A program made the translations under genes and the position numbers. A stretch of 64,000 bases of DNA from an uncultured Eubacteriales bacterium (GTDB taxonomy: Bacteria; Bacillota; Clostridia; Lachnospirales; Lachnospiraceae): assembly GCA_900314565.1 (NCBI GenBank), contig OMVU01000005.1, positions 1 through 64,000 of the forward strand, in the 5' to 3' direction. How positions within the stretch are numbered: the stretch's first letter is position 1; every line of letters starts with the position of its first letter. Shown in pieces: positions 24,601-34,227 of this stretch. Below the pieces are notes generated by a model. The model saw only the letters and a list, made by a program, of their open reading frames with translations, made no database searches and had not been told where the DNA came from.

Positions 24601-26673
24601 TTATCTCTCTTCTTCTTTATAACTCTCCGAATATCCGCACGCCTGGTCGGAACAGACCAGCTTGTTTCCCTTCACAGTCATATACGCACCGCATTCCGGG
24701 CATCTCTTCCCGACCGGCTTTGTCCAGGACATGAAATCACACTCCGGACTGTTCTCACAGCCGAAATATCTGCGGCCTTTTTTCGTCCTTTTGAGAACGA
24801 TCTCTCCTCCGCATTTCGGACACTTTACACCGATCGTCTCAAAGAAAGGCTTGGTATTGCGGCATTCCGGGAAGCCCGGACATGCAAGGAATTTCCCATG
24901 CGGGCCATACTTGATGACCATATGGCGGCCGCAGTTCTCACAGATGACGTCACTGACTTCATCTTCGATCTTGACCTTGTCCAGCTCCTCCTCCGCACGC
25001 GTAACGGCCTCCTGAAGATCCGGATAAAAATTCCGTATGATCGTCTTCCACTGTACTGCACCGTCTGCAACGCCATCCAGAAGCATCTCGAGGTTCGCGG
25101 TAAAGCTCAGATCCACGATCTGCGGGAACTCTTTGCACATAATGTCATTGACGACCTCGCCAAGCTCCGTGATGTAGAGATTTTTCTGCTCTTTCGTAAT
25201 ATATCTGCGTGCCAGGATCGTTGAGATCGTCGGCGCATAGGTGCTGGGCCGGCCGATTCCCTGTTCCTCAAGTGCATGCACGAGAGAAGCCTCCGTATAA
25301 TGAGCCGGCGGCTGCGTAAAATGCTGCTCCGGTTCGAGACCGGCAAGGCCAAGCTCCGTATCCTTCGTGATATTCATGAGAAGAGCGCTGCCGCTTGATT
25401 TCTCATCATCCTCCGACATATAGACATCCATAAAGCCCGCATGAAGGAGCCTGGACGCAGAGACGGTAAAGAAATACTTTCCTGCCTTAATTCGGACGGA
25501 GAAGGTGCTGTATCGGGCATTCGACATCCTGCTCGCCGTGAATCTTCTCCAGATCAGCTGGTAAAGTCTGAACTGATCCCTGGAAAGTGACTCCTTGACT
25601 CTCGCAGGAATCCTCGAGATCTCTGTCGGACGGATCGCTTCGTGTGCGTCCTGGGCATTCTTATTCACGTTTTCGGCAGTCTTCTCCCCGCAGGAAGCTT
25701 CTCCGAATTCTTTCGCAATATAATCCCGGGCCGCGGCATCCGCCTCTGCGGATATTCTTGTGGAATCCGTTCTCAGATAGGTAATAAGACCGACCGTTCC
25801 CTCACCTTCGATATCCACGCCTTCATAGAGCTGCTGCGCGATCCGCATGGTCTTCGATGTAGAGAAATTCAGCGTCTTGGAAGCCTCCTGCTGAAGCGTA
25901 CTGGTCGTGAACGGCAGCGGTGCCTTCTTGGTCCGCTCACCATGCTTTACGTCAGCAACCTCGAATTTCTCATGCGCAAGCTCTTCGCAGATCGCATGCG
26001 CCTCTTCCTCGGAATGGATGGTCATCTTTTTGTCAGTCCCGAAGAAATGCGCCGTGATCGGCTTTTTCTCTCCGCTTATGCTGAGTTCCGCATCAATCGT
26101 CCAGTATTCCGACGGAATGAACGCCGCGATCTGTGCCTCCCTGTCTGCAATCATGCGCAGCGCGACCGACTGCACACGCCCCGCAGAAAGACCTCTCTTG
26201 ACTTTCGCCCAGAGGAGCGGGGAGATCTGGTATCCCACCATACGGTCGAGAACGCGTCTCGCCTGCTGTGCGTCGACAAGATTCATATCGATCTCGCGCG
26301 GATTTTTTAAGGACGCCTTTACGGCATTTTTCGTAATTTCATTGAAAGTAATTCTGCGCATCTTCTTCTCATCCAGCTTAAGCGCTGTCATAAGATGCCA
26401 GGAAATCGCTTCGCCCTCACGGTCAGGGTCCGTTGCAAGATATACATGGTTCGCATTTTTGGCGGCTTTCCGCAGTTTTGCAAGAAGCTCGCCTTTCCCC
26501 CGGATCGTGATATACTTCGGCTCATAGTCATTTTCCGTGTCGATGCCCATCTGGCTTCTCGGAAGATCGCGCACATGGCCCATCGACGCTTCTACGTCAT
26601 ATCCGGATCCGAGGAATTTTTTGATAGTCTTGACCTTCGCCGGGGACTCGACGATAACAAGATTTTTTGCCAA
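24601..26673 (-). CDS. topA: DNA topoisomerase I
   Basis: Relaxes negative supercoils by single-strand passage (type IA). 690 residues: a TOPRIM domain at the N-terminus (KNLVIVESPAKVKTI, then YLATDPDREGEAISWHL), the catalytic core with the active-site Tyr in EGTVGLITYLRTDSTRIS (about residue 300), and C-terminal zinc fingers (CENCGRHM, CPKCGGEI, CPECGAYM). TTG is the start codon, with AAAGGAGG eight bases before it. The neighbouring dprA-topA order is common in Firmicutes. Confidence 0.97.
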   Translation of the reverse strand: MAKNLVIVESPAKVKTIKKFLGSGYDVEASMGHVRDLPRSQMGIDTENDYEPKYITIRGKGELLAKLRKAAKNANHVYLATDPDREGEAISWHLMTALKLDEKKMRRITFNEITKNAVKASLKNPREIDMNLVDAQQARRVLDRMVGYQISPLLWAKVKRGLSAGRVQSVALRMIADREAQIAAFIPSEYWTIDAELSISGEKKPITAHFFGTDKKMTIHSEEEAHAICEELAHEKFEVADVKHGERTKKAPLPFTTSTLQQEASKTLNFSTSKTMRIAQQLYEGVDIEGEGTVGLITYLRTDSTRISAEADAAARDYIAKEFGEASCGEKTAENVNKNAQDAHEAIRPTEISRIPARVKESLSRDQFRLYQLIWRRFTASRMSNARYSTFSVRIKAGKYFFTVSASRLLHAGFMDVYMSEDDEKSSGSALLMNITKDTELGLAGLEPEQHFTQPPAHYTEASLVHALEEQGIGRPSTYAPTISTILARRYITKEQKNLYITELGEVVNDIMCKEFPQIVDLSFTANLEMLLDGVADGAVQWKTIIRNFYPDLQEAVTRAEEELDKVKIEDEVSDVICENCGRHMVIKYGPHGKFLACPGFPECRNTKPFFETIGVKCPKCGGEIVLKRTKKGRRYFGCENSPECDFMSWTKPVGKRCPECGAYMTVKGNKLVCSDQACGYSESYKEEER

Positions 26674-26848
26674 TTCAGAAACCTCCTTTGCGGAATAGGG
26701 TCTTCCGGTTTTCCCCGATGAAGCATACCGGCCGTATTTTCCCTGCAGCCGCCCGGAGACGGCTGTATCAATCCGCAGTCATGTTCCACACTATACAACA
26801 AAAAAAATCAGGTGGCAAGACTCCTTTTACAGAAGATTCGGCAGCCGG

Positions 26849-26895
26849 CAGCTGCGAAAGGCCGTACATCATGGAAATTGTGTAACCATTCCGCA
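26849..26895 (+). mobile_element. Single arm of family A palindromic element
   Basis: GCTGCGAAAGGCCGTACATCATGGAAATTGTGTAACCATTC resembles the left arm of the element at 14961 (about 30 shared positions). No matching right arm follows, so it looks like a decayed or half copy. It lies in the 254-base gap between topA and dprA. Confidence 0.5.
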
Positions 26896-26927
26896 AAGAT
26901 ACCGAAAGGCTTCTGATCCCTCTTCCA

Positions 26928-27896
26928 TCATCTCCTTATGAAATGATTTCTCCCGCATTCGTCCGCAAGTCCCTTCGTCTGCAGCTCATAAAGCGCGGAT
27001 GCGAGCGTGCCCGGCTGCAGCCCTGTACGCCGGAACAGAACATCCAGCGGGACCGGATCCCGATCGAGCAGGTCATACACGGCTCTTGCCTCCCCGGAAA
27101 GACCGGAAAGGTCTGCTGTCTTCCCGTGCGCTTCCGCCTCTGAATCCGCAGACGTCCTCTTTTCATTGCGTTCTCTCCGGATCTCCTCGTTCCTCTTTTT
27201 TCGGCTCCTCCTGGCTGCTTCACTGAGTGTCCTCTGCGATTCCAGCTCCATAAGGATCGAAGCGGGGGAGCAGGCGATCCCCGCCCCCTGTGCGATCAGA
27301 CTGTTGCAGCCGTAAGAGAGCAGGTCACAGACTCTCCCGGGCACCGCATAGACCGTCTTTCCCTGCTCCAGCGCAAAATCGACTGTGATGAGGGAGCCGG
27401 ATTTCTCTTTCGCTTCGACAACGAGAACGATATCCGAGAGAGCGCTGATGATCCTGTTCCTTTTCGGGAAATTATATGCAAGCGGAGGTGTCCCGGGCTT
27501 CTCCTCGGACAGAATACCCCCGGATGTCTTTATTTTCTCATAAACTTCTCTGTTCGACTTGGGATAGCAGATATCCGCTCCGCACCCTAAGACCGCAAAA
27601 GTCTTCCCTCCGCCTGCAAGCGCTCCTTCCTGTGCATAGCAGTCTATACCGAGAGCAAGGCCGCTGATGATCTGAACGCCCTTTCCGGCGAGAACACGCC
27701 CGAATTCGTAAGCGGTCTCGTGTCCGTAACGGCTGCACATTCTCGCACCGACGATCCCGACAGTCGGCTGATCGTCACGCGGAAGCTCCCCGATCACATA
27801 CAGTCCTTCCGGACTGCCGGAGATGCCCTCAAATCTGCCCGGAAAACCGGGGCTGTTCCTTCTAATATAATGCATTTCACTGTTGATCTCAGGCAT
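26928..27896 (-). CDS. dprA: DNA-processing protein DprA, lacking the N-terminal SAM domain
   Basis: Binds incoming single-stranded DNA and loads RecA during transformation. 322 residues: the Rossmann-like DprA fold starts almost at the N-terminus (VGIVGARMCSRYG, ISGLALGIDCYAQEGAL, LGCGADICYPKSN, GSLITVDFALEQG) and a C-terminal winged helix (about 260-320) follows a charged linker. The usual N-terminal SAM-like region of about 70 residues is missing. ATG has GAGGAAAA upstream. It lies 56 bases downstream of comM. Confidence 0.92.
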   Translation of the reverse strand: MPEINSEMHYIRRNSPGFPGRFEGISGSPEGLYVIGELPRDDQPTVGIVGARMCSRYGHETAYEFGRVLAGKGVQIISGLALGIDCYAQEGALAGGGKTFAVLGCGADICYPKSNREVYEKIKTSGGILSEEKPGTPPLAYNFPKRNRIISALSDIVLVVEAKEKSGSLITVDFALEQGKTVYAVPGRVCDLLSYGCNSLIAQGAGIACSPASILMELESQRTLSEAARRSRKKRNEEIRRERNEKRTSADSEAEAHGKTADLSGLSGEARAVYDLLDRDPVPLDVLFRRTGLQPGTLASALYELQTKGLADECGRNHFIRR

Positions 27897-27952
27897 TCAT
27901 TTTCCTCATTTTCCTGTCGGCTCCGATCTCTCCGTCAGGCTGTTCCTGCCCC

Positions 27953-29482
27953 TTAACGGGTCCAGTACTTCCTGTCAATCATCCGATAGCAGACCGCCTC
28001 CGCAGCGTGTTCACGACGGATCACCTGCGCTCCGTCAAGATCCGCGATCGTCCTCGCTACTTTTATGATCCTGTGATAGCCGCGCGCGGACAGCCGCATA
28101 CTCGAAAAAGCATCCATCATGACTTTTTCGGCTCCTTCATCGCACGGGCAGAATTCCGAAAGCTTAGCGGAGGGGATCTCCGAATTGAAATGGATCCCCG
28201 TACCCGCAAATCTCGCCTGCTGGACCTCATGTGCCCGCATCACTTTCTCCCTGATCTCTGCGGAGCTCTCACCGGCTTCTGCTGCTCCTGTCAGTTCATC
28301 GTAGGTGACCGGCGAACATTCCACGCACAGATCTATGCGGTCGAGCAGCGGCTGCGAGATCCTGTTCATGTAAAGCTGGATATCCCGGTGAGAACAGCGG
28401 CATCGATTGAGGTCCGGATAATAGCCGCACGGACAGGGATTCATCGCAGCCATCAGAAGAAAATTTGCAGGAAAATGAAAGGTCCCTGCGTTCCTCGCGA
28501 TCACGATCTCCCGGTCTTCCAGCGGCTGCCGTAATATTTCGAGGGATCCCCGTTTGAACTCCGGCATCTCATCAAGGAACAGGATGCCTCTGTGCGCGAG
28601 CGTCAGCTCGCCGGGCTTCGGAATCTTCCCTCCTCCTGCGAGCGCCTGCGGCGAAAGCGTATGATGCGGAGACCGGAAAGGCCGGACCCCGACGACCGGC
28701 TGCTCCGATGAGAGCAGCCCGGCTATGGAATAGATCCCTGATATCTCGAGGCTCTCGTCCATCGTGAGCGGCGGCATGATCGTCGGCATGCGGCGGGCCA
28801 GCATCGTTTTCCCGGCCCCGGGCGGTCCGATCATCAGGAGATTGTGAAACCCGGCAGCGGCAATGCACGCAGCCCGCTTGACTGCCTCCTGTCCTCTGAT
28901 GTCCCGAAAGTCAAGATCATACGCATTGAGCTGTGCAGACTTTTCCGGACCGGGTATCCGCGCAGGAAGCGTCCCGTGCCGCAGAAATTCAACGACCTCC
29001 GGAAGCCTGTGGAATCCGAGGATCTGCAGGTCGGAGACAACGCGTCCCTCTCCCTCATTTTCTTCGGGCACGATCAGCACGGAAATTCCCATCTCCCTGG
29101 CTTTCAGGGCAATCGGCAGGATTCCCGCCACAGGCACCAGCTCCCCGCTGAGGCTCAGTTCGCCCACCGCCATAATATTTCTGATCGAATCCGGGGGAAC
29201 CTTCTCCATGCAGGAGAGAAGCCCCAGCGCTATGGGGAGATCAAAGTGCGATCCGCTTTTCAGAACATCCGCCGGGGCAAGATTGACCGTGACTTTCTCC
29301 GGAGGCATCCTGAATCCGATATTCTTCAGGGATGTCCGGACGCGGTCGCCGGCTTCGCGCACCTGTCCCGTGACATAGCCCACCATGGTGAACTGCGGAA
29401 GACCGTCGCTGATATCTGTCTCGACGGAGACGGGAACGACATCGATTCCGATAATTGCCGCTGACCTGATCCTGCTGAACAT
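27953..29482 (-). CDS. comM: Mg-chelatase-like AAA ATPase ComM (YifB family)
   Basis: A helicase that promotes branch migration of recombination intermediates in natural transformation. 509 residues: an N-terminal Lon-protease-like fold (ADISDG-type block, MPPEKVTVNLAPADVLKSGSHFDLPIA), AAA domain with Walker A IGPPGAGKTMLARRMP (about residue 210), Walker B GILFLDEMPEF and a C-terminal domain. The start at 29482 has GGGGGGAA upstream. An open frame to 29644 runs through a dispersed repeat and is not coding. It forms a competence-type pair with dprA. Confidence 0.95.
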   Translation of the reverse strand: MFSRIRSAAIIGIDVVPVSVETDISDGLPQFTMVGYVTGQVREAGDRVRTSLKNIGFRMPPEKVTVNLAPADVLKSGSHFDLPIALGLLSCMEKVPPDSIRNIMAVGELSLSGELVPVAGILPIALKAREMGISVLIVPEENEGEGRVVSDLQILGFHRLPEVVEFLRHGTLPARIPGPEKSAQLNAYDLDFRDIRGQEAVKRAACIAAAGFHNLLMIGPPGAGKTMLARRMPTIMPPLTMDESLEISGIYSIAGLLSSEQPVVGVRPFRSPHHTLSPQALAGGGKIPKPGELTLAHRGILFLDEMPEFKRGSLEILRQPLEDREIVIARNAGTFHFPANFLLMAAMNPCPCGYYPDLNRCRCSHRDIQLYMNRISQPLLDRIDLCVECSPVTYDELTGAAEAGESSAEIREKVMRAHEVQQARFAGTGIHFNSEIPSAKLSEFCPCDEGAEKVMMDAFSSMRLSARGYHRIIKVARTIADLDGAQVIRREHAAEAVCYRMIDRKYWTR

Positions 29483-29496
29483 ATTCCCCCCCAAAA

Positions 29497-29555
29497 GAAC
29501 GTCTCGGCGTTCCTGCCGCGCTGCGCTTACGTGCGAAGCACCTTCCTCTCTGCAC
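29497..29555. repeat. REP-like dispersed repeat (family B), full copy
   Basis: GAACGTCTCGGCGTTCCTG is followed by CCGCGCTGCGCTTACGTGCGAAGCACCTTCC. It begins 15 bases before the comM start codon, in the same orientation as the copy at 19465. The rest of the gap to 29807 holds an AT-rich stretch and a TCCTGATCAGGA palindrome at 29751 but no gene. Confidence 0.75.
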
Positions 29556-29806
29556 GGCTGCGACCCGCCGGAGACTGTTATCCTGACCACGCATATTATA
29601 GTCAGCGGAGCTTCTGCACGTAAAGAGCAGTACAAAAAGTCCACCGGGTCTGTACTATAAATCCCCGCTTTTATTATACTTTTTCATTCCGCCGGGATGC
29701 GCAGCGAGTGCATGCTCTGGACAAATTCCTTCTTTCTTCAGCCAAAAAACTCCTGATCAGGATTTGTTAACACTTCGTTCACAAAAAGGGCTTAACATCC
29801 CATGTC

Positions 29807-30619
29807 ATGGACATGGAAATTTTAGACAGCTATGAATTTAATAACTACTATCTTCATCATTATATAAATCCGAAGAGTGCGGGAATTTTCCTGCTCATTT
29901 CCTTCCTCGGACTTGCTGCCGTCCTCCTGATCATCTTCACGACAGCGAAGCTTCAGAAAAACAGGCTCACCAAAAAGGAGGGTGACCATCTGTCCGGGAA
30001 AGACAGGAGAAAGATCCAGAAGAAACCGTTCCGATTTGTGGAAAGCTTTTATGAAATGTGCTTCTCAAGCACATCGGTCCTCCTGTTCCTTGCGCTCTAT
30101 TACATTATTGATGCGAGAATGCCCCAGGTGGAAGGCTTCTGGAATAAATATCAGTCGCTGATCCTCCTCGCATTTATGTGCGTATCCGTCTTTATGACGA
30201 ACTATATGGACATTATTCTTGTCCGGCTCGCGCATCTGAATTGGAACGATAAGTCCTCTGTCAGACTGATCAGCTGCCTGTACATCATTCTGATCCTTAT
30301 GTATATACGTTTTATTTACGAGGATACGAATTACGATTCGCTCATCATGTACTTTGTGACGCTTGCAGTAAGCCGGTTCATCTATTTTGATTTTACGTCA
30401 AAAGATCTGGTGATCACTCTGAGATCTGCTGCCCGCTTTTTGCCGCTGCTCGGTCTCATGATGTTCTATTCAGGGCTCATGTGCTGGACCGGATTCCGTT
30501 CCGGATTCCTGCTCACCTCGAACGGGGTGATCGTGAGTACTCTGATCGCGCATTGTTTCATGGATCTGTCGATCTTCGTACTGGATAAAACAAAACTTCT
30601 TACCCACGTGCAAATTTAA
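29807..30619 (+). CDS. Polytopic membrane protein of unknown function
   Basis: 270 residues with about seven hydrophobic helices: roughly 24-45, 88-105, 118-140, 155-172, 180-195, 207-225 and 240-258. A positively charged cytoplasmic stretch (TAKLQKNRLTKK to KDRRKIQKK) follows the first helix. I do not recognise the family, although it looks like a Lachnospiraceae-type conserved membrane protein. The start is uncertain, because ATG at 29807 and 29813 both lack a good binding site. A single gene divergent from comM, with its own terminator. Confidence 0.65.
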   Translation: MDMEILDSYEFNNYYLHHYINPKSAGIFLLISFLGLAAVLLIIFTTAKLQKNRLTKKEGDHLSGKDRRKIQKKPFRFVESFYEMCFSSTSVLLFLALYYIIDARMPQVEGFWNKYQSLILLAFMCVSVFMTNYMDIILVRLAHLNWNDKSSVRLISCLYIILILMYIRFIYEDTNYDSLIMYFVTLAVSRFIYFDFTSKDLVITLRSAARFLPLLGLMMFYSGLMCWTGFRSGFLLTSNGVIVSTLIAHCFMDLSIFVLDKTKLLTHVQI

Positions 30620-30641
30620 GGGCCCTGTCAGGGTCCTTTTT
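30619..30641 (+). terminator. Terminator of the membrane-protein gene
   Basis: AGGGCCCTG pairs with CAGGGTCCT (one G-T pair) immediately at the stop codon and is followed by a T run to 30641. Confidence 0.8.
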
Positions 30642-30653
30642 CTATTCTTCATC

Positions 30654-30690
30654 GCGCAAGTACTCATGATTTTAATCATGAGATACGCGC
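30654..30690. other. Hairpin upstream of uracil permease
   Basis: CTCATGATT pairs perfectly with AATCATGAG around TT, and the stem continues with one short bulge into GCGC/GCGC arms. There is no T run. It sits 133 bases before the permease start and does not match a PyrR binding loop. It may be an operator or an element shaping the leader. Confidence 0.45.
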
Positions 30691-30822
30691 GCAAAATGAT
30701 ATTCTTCCAGCGGATCACGCTCCTCCATCCGCCGGTACCGTCAAAAAACCTCTGTACTTTATTCCTCTTTGGTGATAATCTTTCTAAGACAGATTTTTGC
30801 AACTTTAGTGAGGAGGTTAAAA

Positions 30823-32208
30823 ATGAACAACACACAACAAGGGAATCCGGGTGTAATTACTGATGCCCGGCAGCTGGGTGTGCCAAAAATGCTTATTCTC
30901 GGACTGCAGCATCTCTTTGCCATGTTCGGGGCAACAGTGCTGGTGCCGATCCTGGTCAACTCGTACTTTCACGGCGAAGGACTTTCCATTCAGGTCACTT
31001 TGTTCTTCGCGGGACTCGGTACGCTGTTCTTCCACCTGTGTTCAAAAATGAAAGTCCCTGCGTTCCTCGGGTCATCCTTCGCTTTCCTCGGAGGCTTTTC
31101 GACCGTAGCGAATTTGAATTCGGGAAAATTCGCGGATATGACCTACGGGGAGAAACTTCCCTACGCCTGCGGAGGAATCGTTGTCGCGGGTCTTCTTTAC
31201 CTTGTTCTCGCACTGGTCATCCGGTTCGTCGGCGTAAAGAAGGTCATGCGTTTTCTTCCCCCTGTCGTGACCGGACCGATCATCATCTGCATCGGACTCT
31301 CCCTCGCAGAGTCAGCAATCGCCAATGCGCAGCATAACTGGTTCCTTGCCTGTATTGCGCTGGCGGTGGTCATCATTTTCAATATCTGGGGCAAAGGCAT
31401 GTTCCGCATTATCCCGATCCTGATGGGTGTCGTGCTCTCCTATGGAGCTGCCCTTCTGATGCACCTTGCAGGCATGTCCAACCCGGACGGAAGCGCGATC
31501 ATCGACTTCACGCAGGCCGCCTCCGCACCATGGGTCGGACTTCCGGATTTCTTCATCTGCAAGTTCGATATTACCGCGATCCTGGTCATGGCCCCGATCG
31601 CAATTGCTACCATGATGGAGCATGTCGGCGATATGTCCGCGATCTCCGCGACCGTCGGCCAGAATTTCCTTCAGAAGCCCGGTCTTCACCGCACTCTGAT
31701 CGGCGACGGTCTCGCGACCTCTCTCTCCGCTTTCTTCGGAGGACCTGCGAATACGACCTACGGAGAGAACACGGGCGTCCTGGTGCTCTCCCGCGTGTAT
31801 GATCCGAGCGTCATCCGGCTTGCAGCGGTCTATGCGATCATCCTGAGCTTTGAGCCCAAGTTCGCAGGCCTGATCTACGCGCTTCCGACAGCCATCATCG
31901 GAGGGATCAGCTTCATCCTTTACGGAATGATCTCGGCGATCGGTATCCGCAATATTGTTGAGAACCACGTCGACTTCACGAACAGCAGGAACCTGATCAT
32001 CGCAGCCGTCATCCTCGTTGCCGGACTCGGATTCTCAGACGGGCTGACCTTTACGGTCGGAACCACATCCGTCACGCTGACGAGTCTGGCGATCGCTTCG
32101 ATCGCGGGCATCATGCTGAACGCGGTCCTTCCGGGCAATGACTATGAGTTCGGTGCCAACCCCAAAGGCGATAAGAACCGGGGCGTATCCATAAATCCGG
32201 ATAAATAA
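30823..32208 (+). CDS. uraA: Uracil permease (NCS2 family)
   Basis: Proton-driven uracil importer, 461 residues with about 14 membrane segments. NCS2 landmarks include LGLQHLFAMFGATVLVP near the N-terminus, the central motif in PIAIATMMEHVGDMSAIS with the substrate-binding Glu, and GGPANTTYGENTGVLVLSRV with the conserved QN/TYGEN-type block. GAGGAGG lies eight bases before ATG. The open frame begins at 30769, but the binding site falls inside it. Monocistronic. Together with udk (1.3 kb) it covers pyrimidine salvage. Confidence 0.94.
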   Translation: MNNTQQGNPGVITDARQLGVPKMLILGLQHLFAMFGATVLVPILVNSYFHGEGLSIQVTLFFAGLGTLFFHLCSKMKVPAFLGSSFAFLGGFSTVANLNSGKFADMTYGEKLPYACGGIVVAGLLYLVLALVIRFVGVKKVMRFLPPVVTGPIIICIGLSLAESAIANAQHNWFLACIALAVVIIFNIWGKGMFRIIPILMGVVLSYGAALLMHLAGMSNPDGSAIIDFTQAASAPWVGLPDFFICKFDITAILVMAPIAIATMMEHVGDMSAISATVGQNFLQKPGLHRTLIGDGLATSLSAFFGGPANTTYGENTGVLVLSRVYDPSVIRLAAVYAIILSFEPKFAGLIYALPTAIIGGISFILYGMISAIGIRNIVENHVDFTNSRNLIIAAVILVAGLGFSDGLTFTVGTTSVTLTSLAIASIAGIMLNAVLPGNDYEFGANPKGDKNRGVSINPDK

Positions 32209-32254
32209 GGAAAACTTTTATTCCAGGGCAAATAAGATGCCCGGATAAAGGCTG

Positions 32255-32323
32255 AAAAAAGACCACCGTCTTAAGCGGCTGCCATTCAAGTGTACATGGC
32301 TGCTTCAGACTGTGGTCTTTTTT
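32255..32323. terminator. Bidirectional terminator between uraA and the U32 peptidase gene
   Basis: AAAAAAGACCACCGTCT pairs with AGACTGTGGTCTTTTTT, with A and T runs at the two outer ends. It serves both uraA (plus) and the convergent U32 gene (minus). Confidence 0.85.
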
Positions 32324-32362
32324 ACTGTATTTCGCCTTTATTTAAGTTCCGCAGGGTTTTGT

Positions 32363-33592
32363 TCACCCTTCGTTTTTCTTCCTCAGAATATCCCACGGCT
32401 CAGGGCAGGCTGTCATTTCAATATGCAGCTCCTGCTTCGGATGCGGAGCCGATTCCATCGCGCAGCCTTCCCCGTCCAGGATACGAAGGACTTCTGCCTC
32501 GATATTGCGGCCGTCCGGCTTCATGATCTCAATCGTCTCCCCGACACTGAACTTGTTCTTCTGTTCCGTGACCGCAAAGCCGTTTTCATCGATCCGCTGC
32601 ACGATCCCCAGGAATATGTAATTGCTGACGTAAGTGCTGCTCCCGTAGATCTGGTCATTTTCGTCCGGCCGGCCATAAAAGAACCCGGTCGTGAACGTTC
32701 TGTTCGTACAGTCCGCGATCTGCTCCGTATACCAGGCCATATTCTTTTCATAGAGGGCGGGATCCTTCGCGTACGCATCCATCGCGAGCCGGTATGTCCG
32801 GGCAGCCGTCGCCACGTAGAGGGCGGTCTTCATTCGCCCCTCGATCTTAAAGCTGTCGATCCCGGCGTCGAAGAGATCCGGAATGTGCTCGACCATGCAG
32901 AGATCTCTCGAATTGAAAATGAACGTTCCCCGCTCATTTTCCTCTATCGGCATATACTCACCGGGTCTCGTCTCCTCCACGACCGCATACTTCCATCGGC
33001 AGGGATGCGTACAGAGCCCTCTGTTCGCGTCACGTCCCGCCATGTAATTAGAGAGCAGACATCTCCCCGAATAAGAAATGCACATCGCCCCATGGACAAA
33101 AGCCTCGATCTCGAGGTCGTCGGGAATGTGCGCGCGAATATCTTTTATTTCCCGGAGGGAGAGCTCTCTGGCCGCCACGACCCTCTTCGCTCCGAGTTCC
33201 CGCCAGAAAAGGAAGGATTCATAATTCGTGTTGTTCGCCTGTGTGCTGACGTGCAGCTCCAGCCCCGGTGCATGGCGCTTTGCAAGCATGAACATCCCCG
33301 GGTCCGCGACAAGCACAGCGTCCGGGCGGATCTCCGCAAGCTCCTCAAAATAAGCCGCAGCACCTTTAAGATCCGTGTCATGTGCTATGATGTTGGCAGT
33401 GACATAGACCTTTGCGCCGTGCGCGTGCGCGAACGCAATGCCCTCACGCATCTCCCCGGCGTCAAAATTATGCGCCTTCGCCCTCAGTCCGTAGGCCTCC
33501 CCGCCGATATAGACTGCATCCGCTCCGAAAAGGACAGCGACCTTCAGGACGTCCAGGCTGCCTGCAGGCAGCAGTAATTCCGGTTTTTTCAT
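32363..33592 (-). CDS. trhP: U32 family peptidase-like tRNA hydroxylation protein
   Basis: 409 residues. The U32 signature is EAFVHGAMCISYSGRCLLS (about residues 160-178) and the N-terminus is KPELLLPAGSLDVLKVAVLFGADAVYIGG. The family in Bacillus (YrrN/YrrO) is required for prephenate-dependent 5-hydroxyuridine formation at the wobble position of tRNA, and the methyltransferase overlapping it by four bases makes 5-methoxyuridine from that product. The closeness to TrmR supports this role over collagenase activity. The cysteine pattern (CTHPCRW) is consistent with an iron-sulfur cluster. Last gene of the block. Confidence 0.88.
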   Translation of the reverse strand: MKKPELLLPAGSLDVLKVAVLFGADAVYIGGEAYGLRAKAHNFDAGEMREGIAFAHAHGAKVYVTANIIAHDTDLKGAAAYFEELAEIRPDAVLVADPGMFMLAKRHAPGLELHVSTQANNTNYESFLFWRELGAKRVVAARELSLREIKDIRAHIPDDLEIEAFVHGAMCISYSGRCLLSNYMAGRDANRGLCTHPCRWKYAVVEETRPGEYMPIEENERGTFIFNSRDLCMVEHIPDLFDAGIDSFKIEGRMKTALYVATAARTYRLAMDAYAKDPALYEKNMAWYTEQIADCTNRTFTTGFFYGRPDENDQIYGSSTYVSNYIFLGIVQRIDENGFAVTEQKNKFSVGETIEIMKPDGRNIEAEVLRILDGEGCAMESAPHPKQELHIEMTACPEPWDILRKKNEG

Positions 33593-34227
33593 CTCTTTTT
33601 TACAGTCAGTGAAAGACCATCCCCGATTGGCAGGATGGTCGTCACCAGATCCTCTCTATGTGTTAGTTCATATAAATATTCCCGCATGCGCTTATAGATC
33701 GTGCGGTTCCTCCGCTCGACGGCAAAATGAGATTCCAGAAGATCCCCGTTCTGCAGGACATTGTCCGAGACAAGCATTCCGCCCGGACGAAGCAGCCGGA
33801 TCACTTCCGGAAGAAAATGAATATACTGGCCCTTGGCAGCATCCATGAAAATGAAATCATACGTTTCCGTGAGCTTCGGAAGGATCTCCGCGGCGTCTCC
33901 GAAAAGAAGCTCCACACGGTCTTCGACCCCGGCCCTCCGGAAGTTCTCCCTTGCAGGCGCTATCCTCTTCTCATAATTCTCGATGGTCGTGATGTGTGCA
34001 TTGCAGTTTTCACACATCAGGATCGCCGAAAAGCCCACCGCGCAGCCGATCTCCAGGATCTTTTCCGGTCTGAGCGCCGTAAGCAGGACCCTGAGCGCAC
34101 TCTGCGTCTGCCTCCGTATGATAGGTACCGACGCCCGCAGAGCCTCCTCGCCAAGCATTTCGAGAAATTCGGAGTTCCCCGGATCCATGGATCCGAGGAA
34201 GATCTCCATACGGTCATCTTCCATCAT
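33589..34227 (-). CDS. trmR: O-methyltransferase, TrmR-like (tRNA 5-hydroxyuridine methyltransferase)
   Basis: 212 residues, class I SAM-dependent methyltransferase of the YrrM/COMT-like family. Motif I is EIGCAVGFSA (about residues 60-69), followed by TIENYEKR with the acidic ribose contact, and DFIFMDAAKGQY as motif II/metal site. Homologues in Bacillus (YrrM) methylate ho5U34 in tRNA to mo5U34. It overlaps the U32 gene by four bases and the MltG-like gene by one base (TGATG), so all three are coupled. Confidence 0.9.
   Translation of the reverse strand: MMEDDRMEIFLGSMDPGNSEFLEMLGEEALRASVPIIRRQTQSALRVLLTALRPEKILEIGCAVGFSAILMCENCNAHITTIENYEKRIAPARENFRRAGVEDRVELLFGDAAEILPKLTETYDFIFMDAAKGQYIHFLPEVIRLLRPGGMLVSDNVLQNGDLLESHFAVERRNRTIYKRMREYLYELTHREDLVTTILPIGDGLSLTVKKR

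Noticed and set aside
29483..29644. Extended ComM N-terminus
   Set aside because: The sequence is the family B repeat read through in frame. The normal ComM start is at 29482.
30654..30822. PyrR-binding attenuator or PreQ1 riboswitch before uraA
   Set aside because: The leader lacks the PyrR binding-loop consensus and any PreQ1-type core. Only an unassigned hairpin was found.
32363..33592. Collagenase or secreted protease
   Set aside because: The U32 label is historical. The absence of a signal peptide and the coupling to trmR point to tRNA modification.
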